Positions 1 through 6,695 of a stretch of DNA of 18,797 bases are shown piece after piece. Source of the stretch: DASUZD01 sp036377055 (GTDB lineage Bacteria; Actinomycetota; Thermoleophilia; Gaiellales; Gaiellaceae); assembly GCA_036377055.1 (NCBI GenBank), contig DASUZD010000176.1, forward strand, positions 1 to 18,797, written 5' to 3'. Below the pieces are notes generated by a model. That model made no database searches and was not told the DNA's origin. It was given only the letters and a program-made list of their open reading frames with translations. The translations under genes were made by a program, and so were the position numbers. Numbering within the stretch: position 1 is the first letter of the stretch; every line of letters begins with the position of its first letter.

Positions 1-1272
1 GAGCAGCGCGTCGTCCAGACCGGCGTAGTCACGGCCGAGCGCGTAGCCGGGATGCACTCCACGCTCGCGCGCGCTGCGGATGACGTCTTTGGCGCTCCGA
101 CCGACGCGCACGGCAAACTCCTTGAATGTTGTCCGTTCAGGAAACACCAGCTCCAACCCGGCGTCGACGAGGCGCTGTTTCGCGTAGGCGCTCAGGCCCA
201 TGCAGGTCTCCCCCAGCTCGCGCAGACCCTCTGGCCCGAGCCAGCTCAGGTGAACGAGCCCCGCCAGCGCGAGGAGTGTCTGGTTCGTCGTGATGTTCGA
301 TGTCGCCTTCTCACGCCGGATGTGCTGCTCGCGGGTCTGCAGGGTGAGGACATAGCCGCGCTCGCCCGCGGCGTCTAGCGTCTCGCCGACGATTCGGCCT
401 GGCATCCGTCGGACGTACTCGGAGCGTGCGGCGATGAAGCCGTAGTGCGGTCCGCCGTAGGAGAGGAAGTTCCCCGCCGACTGGCCCTCTCCGATTGCGA
501 GGGCGCACCCGTAGGCACCTGGCGCCTCGAGGACGCCGAGCGACACGGGGTCGACATGCGCCACCGGCAACGCCGCGGCGTCGTTCGCCGCCGCCGCGAG
601 CTCCGGCGCGGGCTCGAGGCAGCCGAAGAAGTTCGGTTGGGGGAAGAGGACGCACGCAGAGTCGCGAGCGGCTTCGCGCACCTCGTCCGGATCCGTGGTG
701 CCGCCGCGGTGCGGCACCTCGACCACCTCGAGGCCGAAGCCCGGTGCGTACGTCTTCACGACCTGGCGCACCTGCGGGTTGAGCGTCTCGGCGAGGACCA
801 CCTTCGAGCGGCCGGTTGCGTGCTTCGCGACGTAGCACGCGTCGGCGGCGACGGTGGTGCCGTCGTAGCCGGACGCGTTCGAGACGTCCATGCCGGTCAG
901 CTCGCAGATCGCGGTCTGGTACTCGAAGATCGCCTGGAGCACACCCTGGCTCATCTCCGGCTGGTACGGGGTGTACGCGGTCAGCAGCTCGCCGCGCGCA
1001 AGAATCGCGTCGACGATCGCCGGCACGTAGTGGTCGTAGATGCCGGCTCCGAGGAACGAGATCTCGTCGCCGACCGAGACGTTCCGCGACGCGAGCTCCT
1101 CGAGGTGCGCAACGAGCTCGGGCTCGGACAGGGCCGGTTCGAGCGCAAGCTCGCCCTGGAATCGAACGCTCTCGGGGATGTCCGCGAAGAGCCCCTCGAC
1201 CGAGGAGACGCCGATCGTCGCGAGCATCTCCTCGCGGTCGCGCTCGGTGAGCGACAGATACCGCCCGCTCAC
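1..1272 (-). CDS. gcvPA: Glycine dehydrogenase (decarboxylating) subunit 1, partial (3' end outside window)
   Basis: This is the N-terminal half of a two-subunit glycine-cleavage P-protein. With GcvPB it decarboxylates glycine and passes the aminomethyl group to lipoyl-GcvH. The reading frame is open for 424 codons to the left edge. It shows family landmarks such as the N-terminal RYLSLTERDREEML, FLGAGIYDHYVPAIV, TPYQPEMSQGVLQAIFEYQT, NASGYDGTT and, near the edge, GVHPGYALGRDY. Family members are about 440-450 residues, so only some 20 residues are missing. The PLP-binding lysine of this enzyme sits in the other subunit, which is expected just beyond the window but is not seen. The start is GTG, chosen because it overlaps the gcvH stop by four bases (GTGA) and places the conserved N-terminus correctly. 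The family call is secure; the presence of gcvPB next to it is inferred. Confidence 0.96.
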   Translation of the reverse strand, partial: MSGRYLSLTERDREEMLATIGVSSVEGLFADIPESVRFQGELALEPALSEPELVAHLEELASRNVSVGDEISFLGAGIYDHYVPAIVDAILARGELLTAYTPYQPEMSQGVLQAIFEYQTAICELTGMDVSNASGYDGTTVAADACYVAKHATGRSKVVLAETLNPQVRQVVKTYAPGFGLEVVEVPHRGGTTDPDEVREAARDSACVLFPQPNFFGCLEPAPELAAAANDAAALPVAHVDPVSLGVLEAPGAYGCALAIGEGQSAGNFLSYGGPHYGFIAARSEYVRRMPGRIVGETLDAAGERGYVLTLQTREQHIRREKATSNITTNQTLLALAGLVHLSWLGPEGLRELGETCMGLSAYAKQRLVDAGLELVFPERTTFKEFAVRVGRSAKDVIRSARERGVHPGYALGRDYAGLDDALL

Positions 1273-1664
1273 TGGTCGGCCAGGAGCTGCCTGTAAGCGT
1301 CGACGTCGAGCAGTGAGTCCGCCTCGGACGGGGCCGAGAGCCGGATGCGGACGAGCCAGCCCTCGCCGTAGGGATCCTCGTTCACGATCTCGGGCTCGTC
1401 GACGATCTTCGCGTTCACCTCGAGCACCTCGCCGGAGAGCGGAGAGATCACGTCCGAGACCGCCTTGACGGACTCGACCTCGCCGTAGGGCGTGTCCTTC
1501 GAGATCGTCTGGCCCTCCTCGGGCGGCTCGTAGTGGACGAGCTCGCCGAGCGCGTCCTGTGCGAACCATGTGATCCCGAGCGTCGCCTCGTCCCCGTCGA
1601 GACGCGCCCAGTCGTGCTCGGCGTGGTACCTGAGGTCGTCCGGGTAGCTCTCCGTCGCCGCCAC
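1269..1664 (-). CDS. gcvH: Glycine cleavage system H protein (lipoyl carrier)
   Basis: This 131-residue protein carries the lipoyl arm that shuttles the aminomethyl intermediate between the P, T and L proteins. The lipoylation site is clear: GEVESVKAVSDV with the modified lysine at about residue 67, followed by PLSGEVLEVN. The N-terminal part (RYHAEHDWARLDGDEATLGIT) is typical of the family, and the length is normal. The start is GTG. It shares one base with the gcvT stop (TAGTG), and GAGGAG lies about nine bases upstream inside gcvT, so the two genes are probably translationally coupled. The stop overlaps the gcvPA start. The lipoate attachment enzymes and the L protein (dihydrolipoamide dehydrogenase) are not in the window. 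Confidence 0.97.
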   Translation of the reverse strand: MAATESYPDDLRYHAEHDWARLDGDEATLGITWFAQDALGELVHYEPPEEGQTISKDTPYGEVESVKAVSDVISPLSGEVLEVNAKIVDEPEIVNEDPYGEGWLVRIRLSAPSEADSLLDVDAYRQLLADQ

Positions 1665-2719
1665 TACGGGCTCTCCTCTCGCTTGTAGATCGGCTTCTTG
1701 ACCACCTCGGCACGACGCGGGCGGCCGCGGACGTCGATCGTCAGATCGGTTCCGGGTTGAGCCAGCTCGGCGGGCACGTAGCCCATCCCGATGCCGACGT
1801 CCAGCATCGGCGACAGCGACCCTGACGTGACCTCGCCGCCTTCCTCGATCCGCATGCCGCTGCGCGGGATCGCCTTCTTGCGCATGACGAACGCGGCGAG
1901 CCGACGAGCGGGACCCTCGGCCTTGATCCGCCGGAGCTCGTCGACGCCCGTGAAGTCCGTGTCGAGCGCGCAGACCCAGCCGAGGCCCGCGGAGATCGCG
2001 TCCGTCTCGGGCGTGATGTCGTTCCCGTGGAGGGGGTAGCAGACCTCGAGGCGAAGCGTGTCGCGGGCGCCGAGCCCACAGGGCACTGCGCCCCGGTCGA
2101 GCACCGCGTCCCAAAGCGCCGGCGCGTCGTCGCTCGCGACGAGGAGCTCGACGCCTCGCTCGCCCGTGTAGCCGGTGCGGTTGACCATGCACTCGACGCC
2201 GTCGATCTCGCCGGACGCGAAGGTGAACGGCGGAGCCTCGTCGAGACCGAGCCGCTCGATCGACCGCGGCCCCTGCACGGCGAGGAGCGCGCACTCGTCG
2301 GAGAGGTCGCGCACATCCGAGCCACGGATCTCGCGCTCCTTCAGCCAGTCGTGGTCGACCTTCGCGTTCGAGGCGTTGACGATCAGCAGGTACCGGCACT
2401 CGTCCAGCCGATAGACGATCAGGTCGTCGACGATCCCGCCCTGCTCGTTCGTGAGCAGCGTGTACTGCGCCCCGCCGACGGCGACGCGCGCGAGGTCGTT
2501 CGAGAGCAGCGCTTGGAGCAAATCGCCCGCTCGCGGGCCTTCGACTTCCAGCTCGCCCATGTGCGAGACGTCGAAGACGCCGCAGTCGGTACGGACGGCC
2601 CGATGCTCCGGAATGACGCCCGCGTACTGCACCGGCATCTCCCAGCCGGCGAACGGCACCATGCGGGCTCCGAGCGCCACGTGCCGGTCGTGGAGCGGCG
2701 TCCGCTGAAGCGTCTGCAC
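1664..2719 (-). CDS. gcvT: Aminomethyltransferase (glycine cleavage system T protein)
   Basis: GcvT transfers the methylene group from aminomethyl-lipoyl-GcvH to tetrahydrofolate and releases ammonia. The 351-residue product is of normal length. It has the N-terminal folate-binding domain with PLHDRHVALGARMVPFAGWEMPVQY, FDVSHMGELEVEG and the conserved acidic motif GGIVDDLIVYR (Asp98/Asp99). The C-terminal barrel domain has GLGARDTLRLEVCYPLHGND and the usual closing KPIYKRE. The start is GTG; no strong Shine-Dalgarno sequence is visible before it. It heads the operon gcvT-gcvH-gcvPA. Its upstream region contains a terminator-like hairpin oriented the same way (2781-2820), but I found no glycine-riboswitch core, so how it is regulated is open. 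Confidence 0.97.
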   Translation of the reverse strand: MQTLQRTPLHDRHVALGARMVPFAGWEMPVQYAGVIPEHRAVRTDCGVFDVSHMGELEVEGPRAGDLLQALLSNDLARVAVGGAQYTLLTNEQGGIVDDLIVYRLDECRYLLIVNASNAKVDHDWLKEREIRGSDVRDLSDECALLAVQGPRSIERLGLDEAPPFTFASGEIDGVECMVNRTGYTGERGVELLVASDDAPALWDAVLDRGAVPCGLGARDTLRLEVCYPLHGNDITPETDAISAGLGWVCALDTDFTGVDELRRIKAEGPARRLAAFVMRKKAIPRSGMRIEEGGEVTSGSLSPMLDVGIGMGYVPAELAQPGTDLTIDVRGRPRRAEVVKKPIYKREESP

Positions 2720-2742
2720 GGCCGAGGATGCTACTGCCTGAA

Positions 2743-2757
2743 GGCCGTGTCACGGCC
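2743..2757 (-). other. Short perfect hairpin just upstream of gcvT
   Basis: The 15 bases form GGCCGTG-T-CACGGCC, a seven-pair inverted repeat with a one-base centre (or six pairs with a three-base loop). It lies about 24 bases before the gcvT start codon. It has no U-tract. It could be a leader hairpin or an operator; nothing in the sequence decides. Confidence 0.35.
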
Positions 2758-2780
2758 GGTCGAGCGGGGCGCGACGCGTA

Positions 2781-2820
2781 AGAAAGGGTCGCCGCTCCGG
2801 CTTACAGCGGAGCGACGACC
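2781..2820 (-). terminator. Rho-independent-type terminator hairpin, minus orientation
   Basis: A 13-base stem (2787-2799 with 2808-2820, one mismatch or G-U pair) closes an eight-base loop. On the minus strand it is followed by CTTTCTT. On the plus strand there is no T-tract, so the orientation is minus. It lies 60-100 bases upstream of gcvT. It either stops transcripts arriving antisense through the secreted-protein gene from ftsZ, or acts as an attenuator in a gcvT leader. The structure is seen directly; the function is inferred. Confidence 0.55.
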
Positions 2821-2831
2821 CCGATGGTAGA

Positions 2832-2845
2832 GCCGACCGGTTGGC
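2832..2845. promoter_or_regulatory. 14-bp imperfect palindrome between divergent genes (possible operator)
   Basis: GCCGACC followed directly by GGTTGGC is a 14-bp palindrome with one mismatch per half. It lies in the intergenic region shared by gcvT (minus) and the secreted protein (plus), and runs into GGCCGGCC. Its size and position suit a regulator-binding site, but no cognate regulator is encoded nearby, and GC-rich DNA gives such palindromes by chance. Confidence 0.2.
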
Positions 2846-2953
2846 CGGCCCTGAGGGCACACGGGCGGTGTACCTCGTGACGTTCGCGTCAAACGTCGAG
2901 CGCGAGCTTGAAGGAGGCGAGGCACGGTGCCATGCTGGAGGCAATTTTCCAAA

Positions 2954-2959
2954 AGGAGG
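2954..2959 (+). promoter_or_regulatory. Strong Shine-Dalgarno that fixes the start of the secreted protein
   Basis: AAAAGGAGGT, followed five bases later by GTG at 2965, is the best ribosome-binding site in the window. It decides for the start at 2965 over an in-frame TTG at 2908, which would add 19 residues before the signal peptide. Confidence 0.8.
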
Positions 2960-2964
2960 TGCAC

Positions 2965-3762
2965 GTGACTCCTCGGGCAACGGTTCGACCGCGTCCGTCG
3001 CTTCGACCGCGGCGACTGGTGCTTCTGGCGGTCGCCGTGCCGGTCCTCGTCGTCGCCGCGGCTCTCGCCTCGGAGGCGGGTGGAGCGCCCGCCAAGTCGG
3101 CGCTCACGTTCCGGATCTCCCACTACCTCTGTTACCACGCCAAGAGCGTCGACCTGTTCAGGCGGCGCGGCGTCGTCCTGCTAGACCAGTTCAAGCCGCG
3201 GCGAAAGACGGTCGTGACGGGCGTCCAGGCGCTCTGCACGCCGGCGAGCAAGGCGGGCAGCCGCGTCATCGACAAGCGGGCGCACCTCGTCTGCTACGCA
3301 ATCAAATCGGCGCAGACGTTCAGCCCGCGCCGGGTGCTCGTCACGAACCAGTTCGGGCAGACGCAGCTCACCGTCACGACGCCGACCAGCCTCTGCCTCC
3401 CGTCGGCCAAGAGCCTCGAGCCGACGACGGCGCCCCCGCCGATCCCGAAGACGATCGGGCACTTCCAGTGCTACCCGGGGAGGCCGCCCGAGCCCGCGAA
3501 GGTCCGGACCCTGACCGTGGCCGACCAGTTCGGGAAGGGCAAGTACGCCGTCGGCAGCCCGGCCGGCCTGTGCAATCCGGTGAGCAAGAACGGGGCGCAC
3601 ATCGCGAATCTCCACGACCACCTCGTCTGCTACGGGGTCGACCCGCTGCAGAAGTGGGTCACACGGAGGGTCTACGTCTTCAACCAGTTCGGTGCGCAAC
3701 AGCTCGTCGTCGCGGCGCCGAGCCGCCTCTGCCTGCCGTCCCTCAAGAAGGAGCTCCCGTAG
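2965..3762 (+). CDS. Secreted four-repeat cysteine protein (DUF7450-like), function unknown
   Basis: This 265-residue protein has an Arg-rich N-terminus (residues 3-17) and a hydrophobic segment (about 18-36) ending near ASEAGGAPA, so it is probably exported. The mature part is four repeats of about 50 residues. Each opens with H-[YLF]-x-CY, has a central [DN]QF, and closes with LC-x-P. The cysteines are at 56/91, 110/144, 169/203 and 222/256, a constant spacing of 34-35. Repeats 1 and 3 have DQF and repeats 2 and 4 have NQF, so the protein looks like a duplicated two-repeat unit with a Pro-rich linker at about 152-162. The pattern recalls DUF7450-type secreted proteins; this is from memory and unverified. 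One disulfide per repeat is inferred. No catalytic motif is visible. It runs convergently towards ftsZ, nine bases apart. Confidence 0.88.
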   Translation: MTPRATVRPRPSLRPRRLVLLAVAVPVLVVAAALASEAGGAPAKSALTFRISHYLCYHAKSVDLFRRRGVVLLDQFKPRRKTVVTGVQALCTPASKAGSRVIDKRAHLVCYAIKSAQTFSPRRVLVTNQFGQTQLTVTTPTSLCLPSAKSLEPTTAPPPIPKTIGHFQCYPGRPPEPAKVRTLTVADQFGKGKYAVGSPAGLCNPVSKNGAHIANLHDHLVCYGVDPLQKWVTRRVYVFNQFGAQQLVVAAPSRLCLPSLKKELP

Positions 3763-3771
3763 AGAGCTGAG

Positions 3772-4854
3772 CTACTCGTCGCGCAGGAACGAAGGCACTT
3801 CGAGCACCTCGTCGGAGACCTCGAAGCGCTCCGGCCCGGTCGGGGCGGGCTGCGGCGTCGGTCCGTTCGGGCCGGTGACTCCGGCCTCACGCCGTCGACG
3901 TCGCCGGCCGCCGCCGAAGCCGGTCGCGATCACGGTGACGCGAACCTCGTCCTTCAGGGACTCATCGATGACCGCACCGAAGATCACGTTCGCGTTCTGG
4001 TCGGCCGCGCTCGTCACGACCTCCGCGGCCTCGTTCACCTCGAACAGCCCGATCTCCGGACCGCCGGAGATGTTGAGCAGGATTCCCGTCGCGCCCTCGA
4101 TCGACGACTCGAGCAGCGGCGACGAGACGGCCGTCCGCGCGGCCTCGGCGGCCCGGTTCTCGCCCGAGGCGACGCCGATCCCCATCAGCGCCGAGCCGGC
4201 GTCCCGCATGATCGTCCGCACGTCGGCGAAGTCGAGATTGACGAGCCCCGGAACGGTGATCAGGTCGGTGATCCCCTGGACGCCCTGGCGGAGGATGTCG
4301 TCCGCCATCTTGAACGCCTCGACGATCGACGTCCGCTTCTCGACCACCTGAAGCAGGCGGTCGTTCTCGATCACGATCAGCGTGTCGACCTGGTCGCGCA
4401 GCGCCTCGATGCCCTGGTCGGCCTGATCGGCGCGCTTGCGTCCCTCGAAGCTGAACGGCTTCGTGACGACGCCGACGGTGAGCGCGTCGAGCTCTCGCCC
4501 GAGCTCGGCGACGATCGGCGCTCCGCCCGTCCCGGTTCCGCCGCCCTCGCCCGCCGTGACGAAGATCATGTCGGCGCCCTTCAGCGCCTCCTTCAGCTCA
4601 TCGCGGCTCTCCATCGCGGCGGCGTGGCCGACCGCCGGGTCGGCGCCCGCGCCGAGCCCGCGCGTCACCTTCGAGCCGATATGGATCTTCACGTCGGAGT
4701 CGCACATCAGCAGCGCCTGCGCGTCCGTGTTCACCGCAATGAACTCGACGCCCGACAGGCCCGCGTCGACCATGCGGTTGACGGCGTTCGTGCCGCCGCC
4801 GCCGACGCCGACGACCTTGATGACGGCGAGGTAGTTGCCGGTCTGTTCTCTCAC
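3772..4854 (-). CDS. ftsZ: Cell division protein FtsZ
   Basis: FtsZ is the tubulin-like GTPase that polymerises at midcell and recruits the divisome. The protein has the glycine-rich nucleotide loop (VVGVGGGGTNAVNRM), the tubulin signature GGGTGTG at about residues 104-110, and the T7 loop NLDFADV with catalytic Asp208 and Asp211. A short Arg/Pro linker (about 317-343) and a conserved C-terminal peptide ending EVPSFLRDE follow. It is 360 residues with the GTG start used here. A TTG two codons upstream (4860) is equally possible: GAGG lies four bases from the TTG and ten from the GTG. No ftsA is present, as in Actinomycetota, so the tail probably binds SepF or another partner encoded elsewhere. 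A promoter lies just upstream (4920-4948), so it can be transcribed apart from ftsQ. Confidence 0.98.
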   Translation of the reverse strand: MREQTGNYLAVIKVVGVGGGGTNAVNRMVDAGLSGVEFIAVNTDAQALLMCDSDVKIHIGSKVTRGLGAGADPAVGHAAAMESRDELKEALKGADMIFVTAGEGGGTGTGGAPIVAELGRELDALTVGVVTKPFSFEGRKRADQADQGIEALRDQVDTLIVIENDRLLQVVEKRTSIVEAFKMADDILRQGVQGITDLITVPGLVNLDFADVRTIMRDAGSALMGIGVASGENRAAEAARTAVSSPLLESSIEGATGILLNISGGPEIGLFEVNEAAEVVTSAADQNANVIFGAVIDESLKDEVRVTVIATGFGGGRRRRRREAGVTGPNGPTPQPAPTGPERFEVSDEVLEVPSFLRDE

Positions 4855-4902
4855 TCTCAAGCGGCCTCGACGTGAAGCTTCGGTGGAGCGTGGGGCTGCC
4901 GC

Positions 4903-4911
4903 TTCCTCCTT
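4903..4911 (-). other. Orphan Shine-Dalgarno-like sequence at the predicted 5' end of the ftsZ transcript
   Basis: On the minus strand the bases read AAGGAGGAA, a near-perfect anti-16S match, but no ATG, GTG or TTG follows at a usable distance. The ftsZ start is about 50 bases further on. It lies at, or one base after, the start point predicted from the promoter at 4920-4948. Confidence 0.45.
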
Positions 4912-4919
4912 TGCGCTTG

Positions 4920-4948
4920 AGGGTACGCGCGCATCAGGCCCCTGTCAA
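4920..4948 (-). promoter_or_regulatory. Sigma70-type promoter for ftsZ
   Basis: Minus-strand TTGACA (4948-4943), a 17-base spacer and TACCCT (4925-4920) make a consensus -35 box with optimal spacing and a fair -10 box. Transcription should begin near 4912, giving a leader of about 58 bases before ftsZ. It lies in the 127-base gap between ftsQ and ftsZ. A dedicated ftsZ promoter after ftsQ is common in other bacteria. Confidence 0.65.
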
Positions 4949-4981
4949 CGTCGAGAACGGCGTCGGGCCGAGCCGGAACGT

Positions 4982-5785
4982 TCAACCTCGACCTCCGACT
5001 TGAGGGTTGACGGCTACTGCGGGTGGCGTCATCGCGACGGGTCGCGATGGGACGCTGACGTCGAGGTACGTCGTCTCGGAGCCGACGAGAGGGAGGATCC
5101 GGGCGGCGACGGCGAGCTTCAGGGGAACGTCCTGAGCCGTCCCGAGGCGGAGCTCGAGGCCGGACGCGAGCTTGAGCGACAACGCACCGGCGACGACGGT
5201 GACGCCGACGATGCGGGCGCGGAAGCCGACTCGACGAGCGACGGCGAGCGCCGCCGCGGCGTCGCCGCCCGAGTCGCGCGCGAGCGTCGTACCCACGCTT
5301 GTGTCCGCCGCTGCGGCGAGCCAGATCCGCGGCAGCCACGGCAAGGCGCCGTGCACCGTCGGACGGAGAATCCGGCCGCGGGCCGAGACGAGCCACGAGC
5401 CCGCGCCGCGCCGCACGACCGCGACCGGCTGCTCGGGCACGACGACGACCGTGAGCGTGTGCGGGAACGAGCGGTCGTAGCTCGCGGACGCGACGTCCGG
5501 CAGGCCGGCGAGCCGGCGGTCGACGTCCTCACCGCCGAGCGCGAGCAGGCTCGTCCCTTCGAGCGGGCGGAGCGCGCGCTGGACCTCCGTCGCGACGCGC
5601 GGTGAAGCTCCGCGCACCGAGACGGTCCGGACGGCAAAGACGGAGGTCTCGCGCCCGCCGACGTACGCGAGCCCGGCGGTTGCAGCGAGCACGACCGCCG
5701 CGACGAGCGAGCGGCCGGACGGCGCCAGGCGCGCGAGGTCCGGCCGCCCGAGACGCGGGCGCTGCGGGAACGGGACGACGCGCAC
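4982..5785 (-). CDS. ftsQ: Cell division protein FtsQ (DivIB family)
   Basis: This 267-residue bitopic membrane protein links FtsL and the septal synthase to the ring. A basic N-terminal tail is followed by a single membrane segment at about residues 26-44. A POTRA domain comes next (VFAVRTVSVRG to about residue 120), with the typical LLALGGEDVDRRLAGLPDV and DRSFPHTLTVVVVPEQPVAVV. The FtsQ/DivIB beta domain then runs to the C-terminus. Sequence conservation is low in this family, but the domain order and the place between murB and ftsZ make the call firm. The start is GTG, 31 bases after murB, with only a weak ribosome site (AGGCGGCGAAG). Confidence 0.93.
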   Translation of the reverse strand: MRVVPFPQRPRLGRPDLARLAPSGRSLVAAVVLAATAGLAYVGGRETSVFAVRTVSVRGASPRVATEVQRALRPLEGTSLLALGGEDVDRRLAGLPDVASASYDRSFPHTLTVVVVPEQPVAVVRRGAGSWLVSARGRILRPTVHGALPWLPRIWLAAAADTSVGTTLARDSGGDAAAALAVARRVGFRARIVGVTVVAGALSLKLASGLELRLGTAQDVPLKLAVAARILPLVGSETTYLDVSVPSRPVAMTPPAVAVNPQVGGRG

Positions 5786-5816
5786 CGCGCAGACTTCGCC
5801 GCCTGGTAGATCGCTC

Positions 5817-6695
5817 CTACCCGGGCGGCAGCTCGATCGGACCGAGCAGCGCGACCTCGTGCCGAAGCTCGACCCCGAACTGCTCGCGAGCCCGCCGCCG
5901 CGCCTCGGCCATCAGGGCGATCGCGTCCGCCGAACGCGCGCCCCCGGCGTTCTCGATGAAGTTCGCGTGGCGCGGCGAGATCTGCGCGCCTCCGATCCGG
6001 TAGCCCCGCAGCCCGCACGCCTCGAGCATCCGGCCCGCCGAAAGCTCGTGCTCGGGGTTCTTGAAGACGCTGCCGAAGGTCCGCTTGTTCGTCGGCTGGG
6101 CAGCCTTCCGCTGCGCCTGGAGATCGGCCACGAGCGCCTTGATCTCCTCGCGCGGCCGCCGCTGGAGGCGGAACTCGACCTGCGCGACGACGTCGCCGTT
6201 CTGCAAGGCGGAGTGCCGGTACGCGAGGTCGAGCTCGTCCGGCGTCCGCCAGCCGGCGCCGTCACCGCCTACGACGAGCGCGCGAACGAGGATCTGTGAC
6301 CAGTCGCCGCCGTACGCGCCCGCGTTCATCCGGACACCGCCCCCGGCCGTGCCGGGGATCGCGCAGGCGAACTCGAAACCACCGAGCGACGCCGCCCGGG
6401 CGCGGTGAAGACAGACCGCGTTCGCCGCGCCGCCGCCGGCGACGAGCAGGTCGCCCCGAACCTCGGCCGTCGCCAGCTCGCCGCCGAGCTTGAGCACGAG
6501 AGCATCGACGCCCTCGTCCGCGACGAGCAGGTTGGAGCCGAGCCCGACGGTCGCTGCCAGTAGGCCCTCCGACCGCGCGAAGCCAAGCGCCTCCTCGAGC
6601 TCCGCCAGCGTCTCCGGACGCGCGAAGAACCGCGCCGGGCCGCCGGTCCCGATCGTGGTCAGGCGAGCGAGCGGGACGTCCTGCTCGATCTTCAC
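5817..6695 (-). CDS. murB: UDP-N-acetylenolpyruvoylglucosamine reductase
   Basis: MurB reduces UDP-GlcNAc-enolpyruvate to UDP-MurNAc with NADPH and FAD. The 292-residue protein shows the FAD-binding TIGTGGPARFF and GLGSNLLVADEGVD, then IPGTAGGGVRMNAGAYGGD. The active-site serine is in TFGSVFKNPE (Ser209), and GGAQISPRHANFIENAGGA and the late glutamate HEVALLG (Glu280) follow. Length and motifs fit the shorter type II enzymes. The start is GTG within the murC stop (GTGA), so translation is probably coupled. A much longer frame continues upstream through murC, but it lacks homology to anything and is ignored. Confidence 0.97.
   Translation of the reverse strand: MKIEQDVPLARLTTIGTGGPARFFARPETLAELEEALGFARSEGLLAATVGLGSNLLVADEGVDALVLKLGGELATAEVRGDLLVAGGGAANAVCLHRARAASLGGFEFACAIPGTAGGGVRMNAGAYGGDWSQILVRALVVGGDGAGWRTPDELDLAYRHSALQNGDVVAQVEFRLQRRPREEIKALVADLQAQRKAAQPTNKRTFGSVFKNPEHELSAGRMLEACGLRGYRIGGAQISPRHANFIENAGGARSADAIALMAEARRRAREQFGVELRHEVALLGPIELPPG

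Noticed and set aside
40..70. Possible frameshift near the end of gcvPA
   Set aside because: Re-reading the bases shows the frame stays continuous into GVHPGYALGRDY, the expected C-terminal sequence.
445..1296. Long plus-strand frames opposite gcvPA, gcvT, murC and other genes
   Set aside because: They are Arg/Glu-rich mirror frames of clearly conserved minus-strand genes, with no recognisable domain and no ribosome sites.
2908..2941. Promoter TTGAAG-N17-CATGCT for the secreted gene
   Set aside because: The -10 match is poor (three of six) and one box overlaps Shine-Dalgarno-like purine runs; not better than chance.
2908..2964. TTG start for the secreted protein at 2908
   Set aside because: The GTG at 2965 has an ideal AGGAGG five bases upstream and puts the basic region and signal helix at the N-terminus.
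2720..2964. Glycine riboswitch before gcvT
   Set aside because: No aptamer-like core or conserved CTCTCAGG-type 3' motif is present on either strand; only a terminator-like hairpin is seen.
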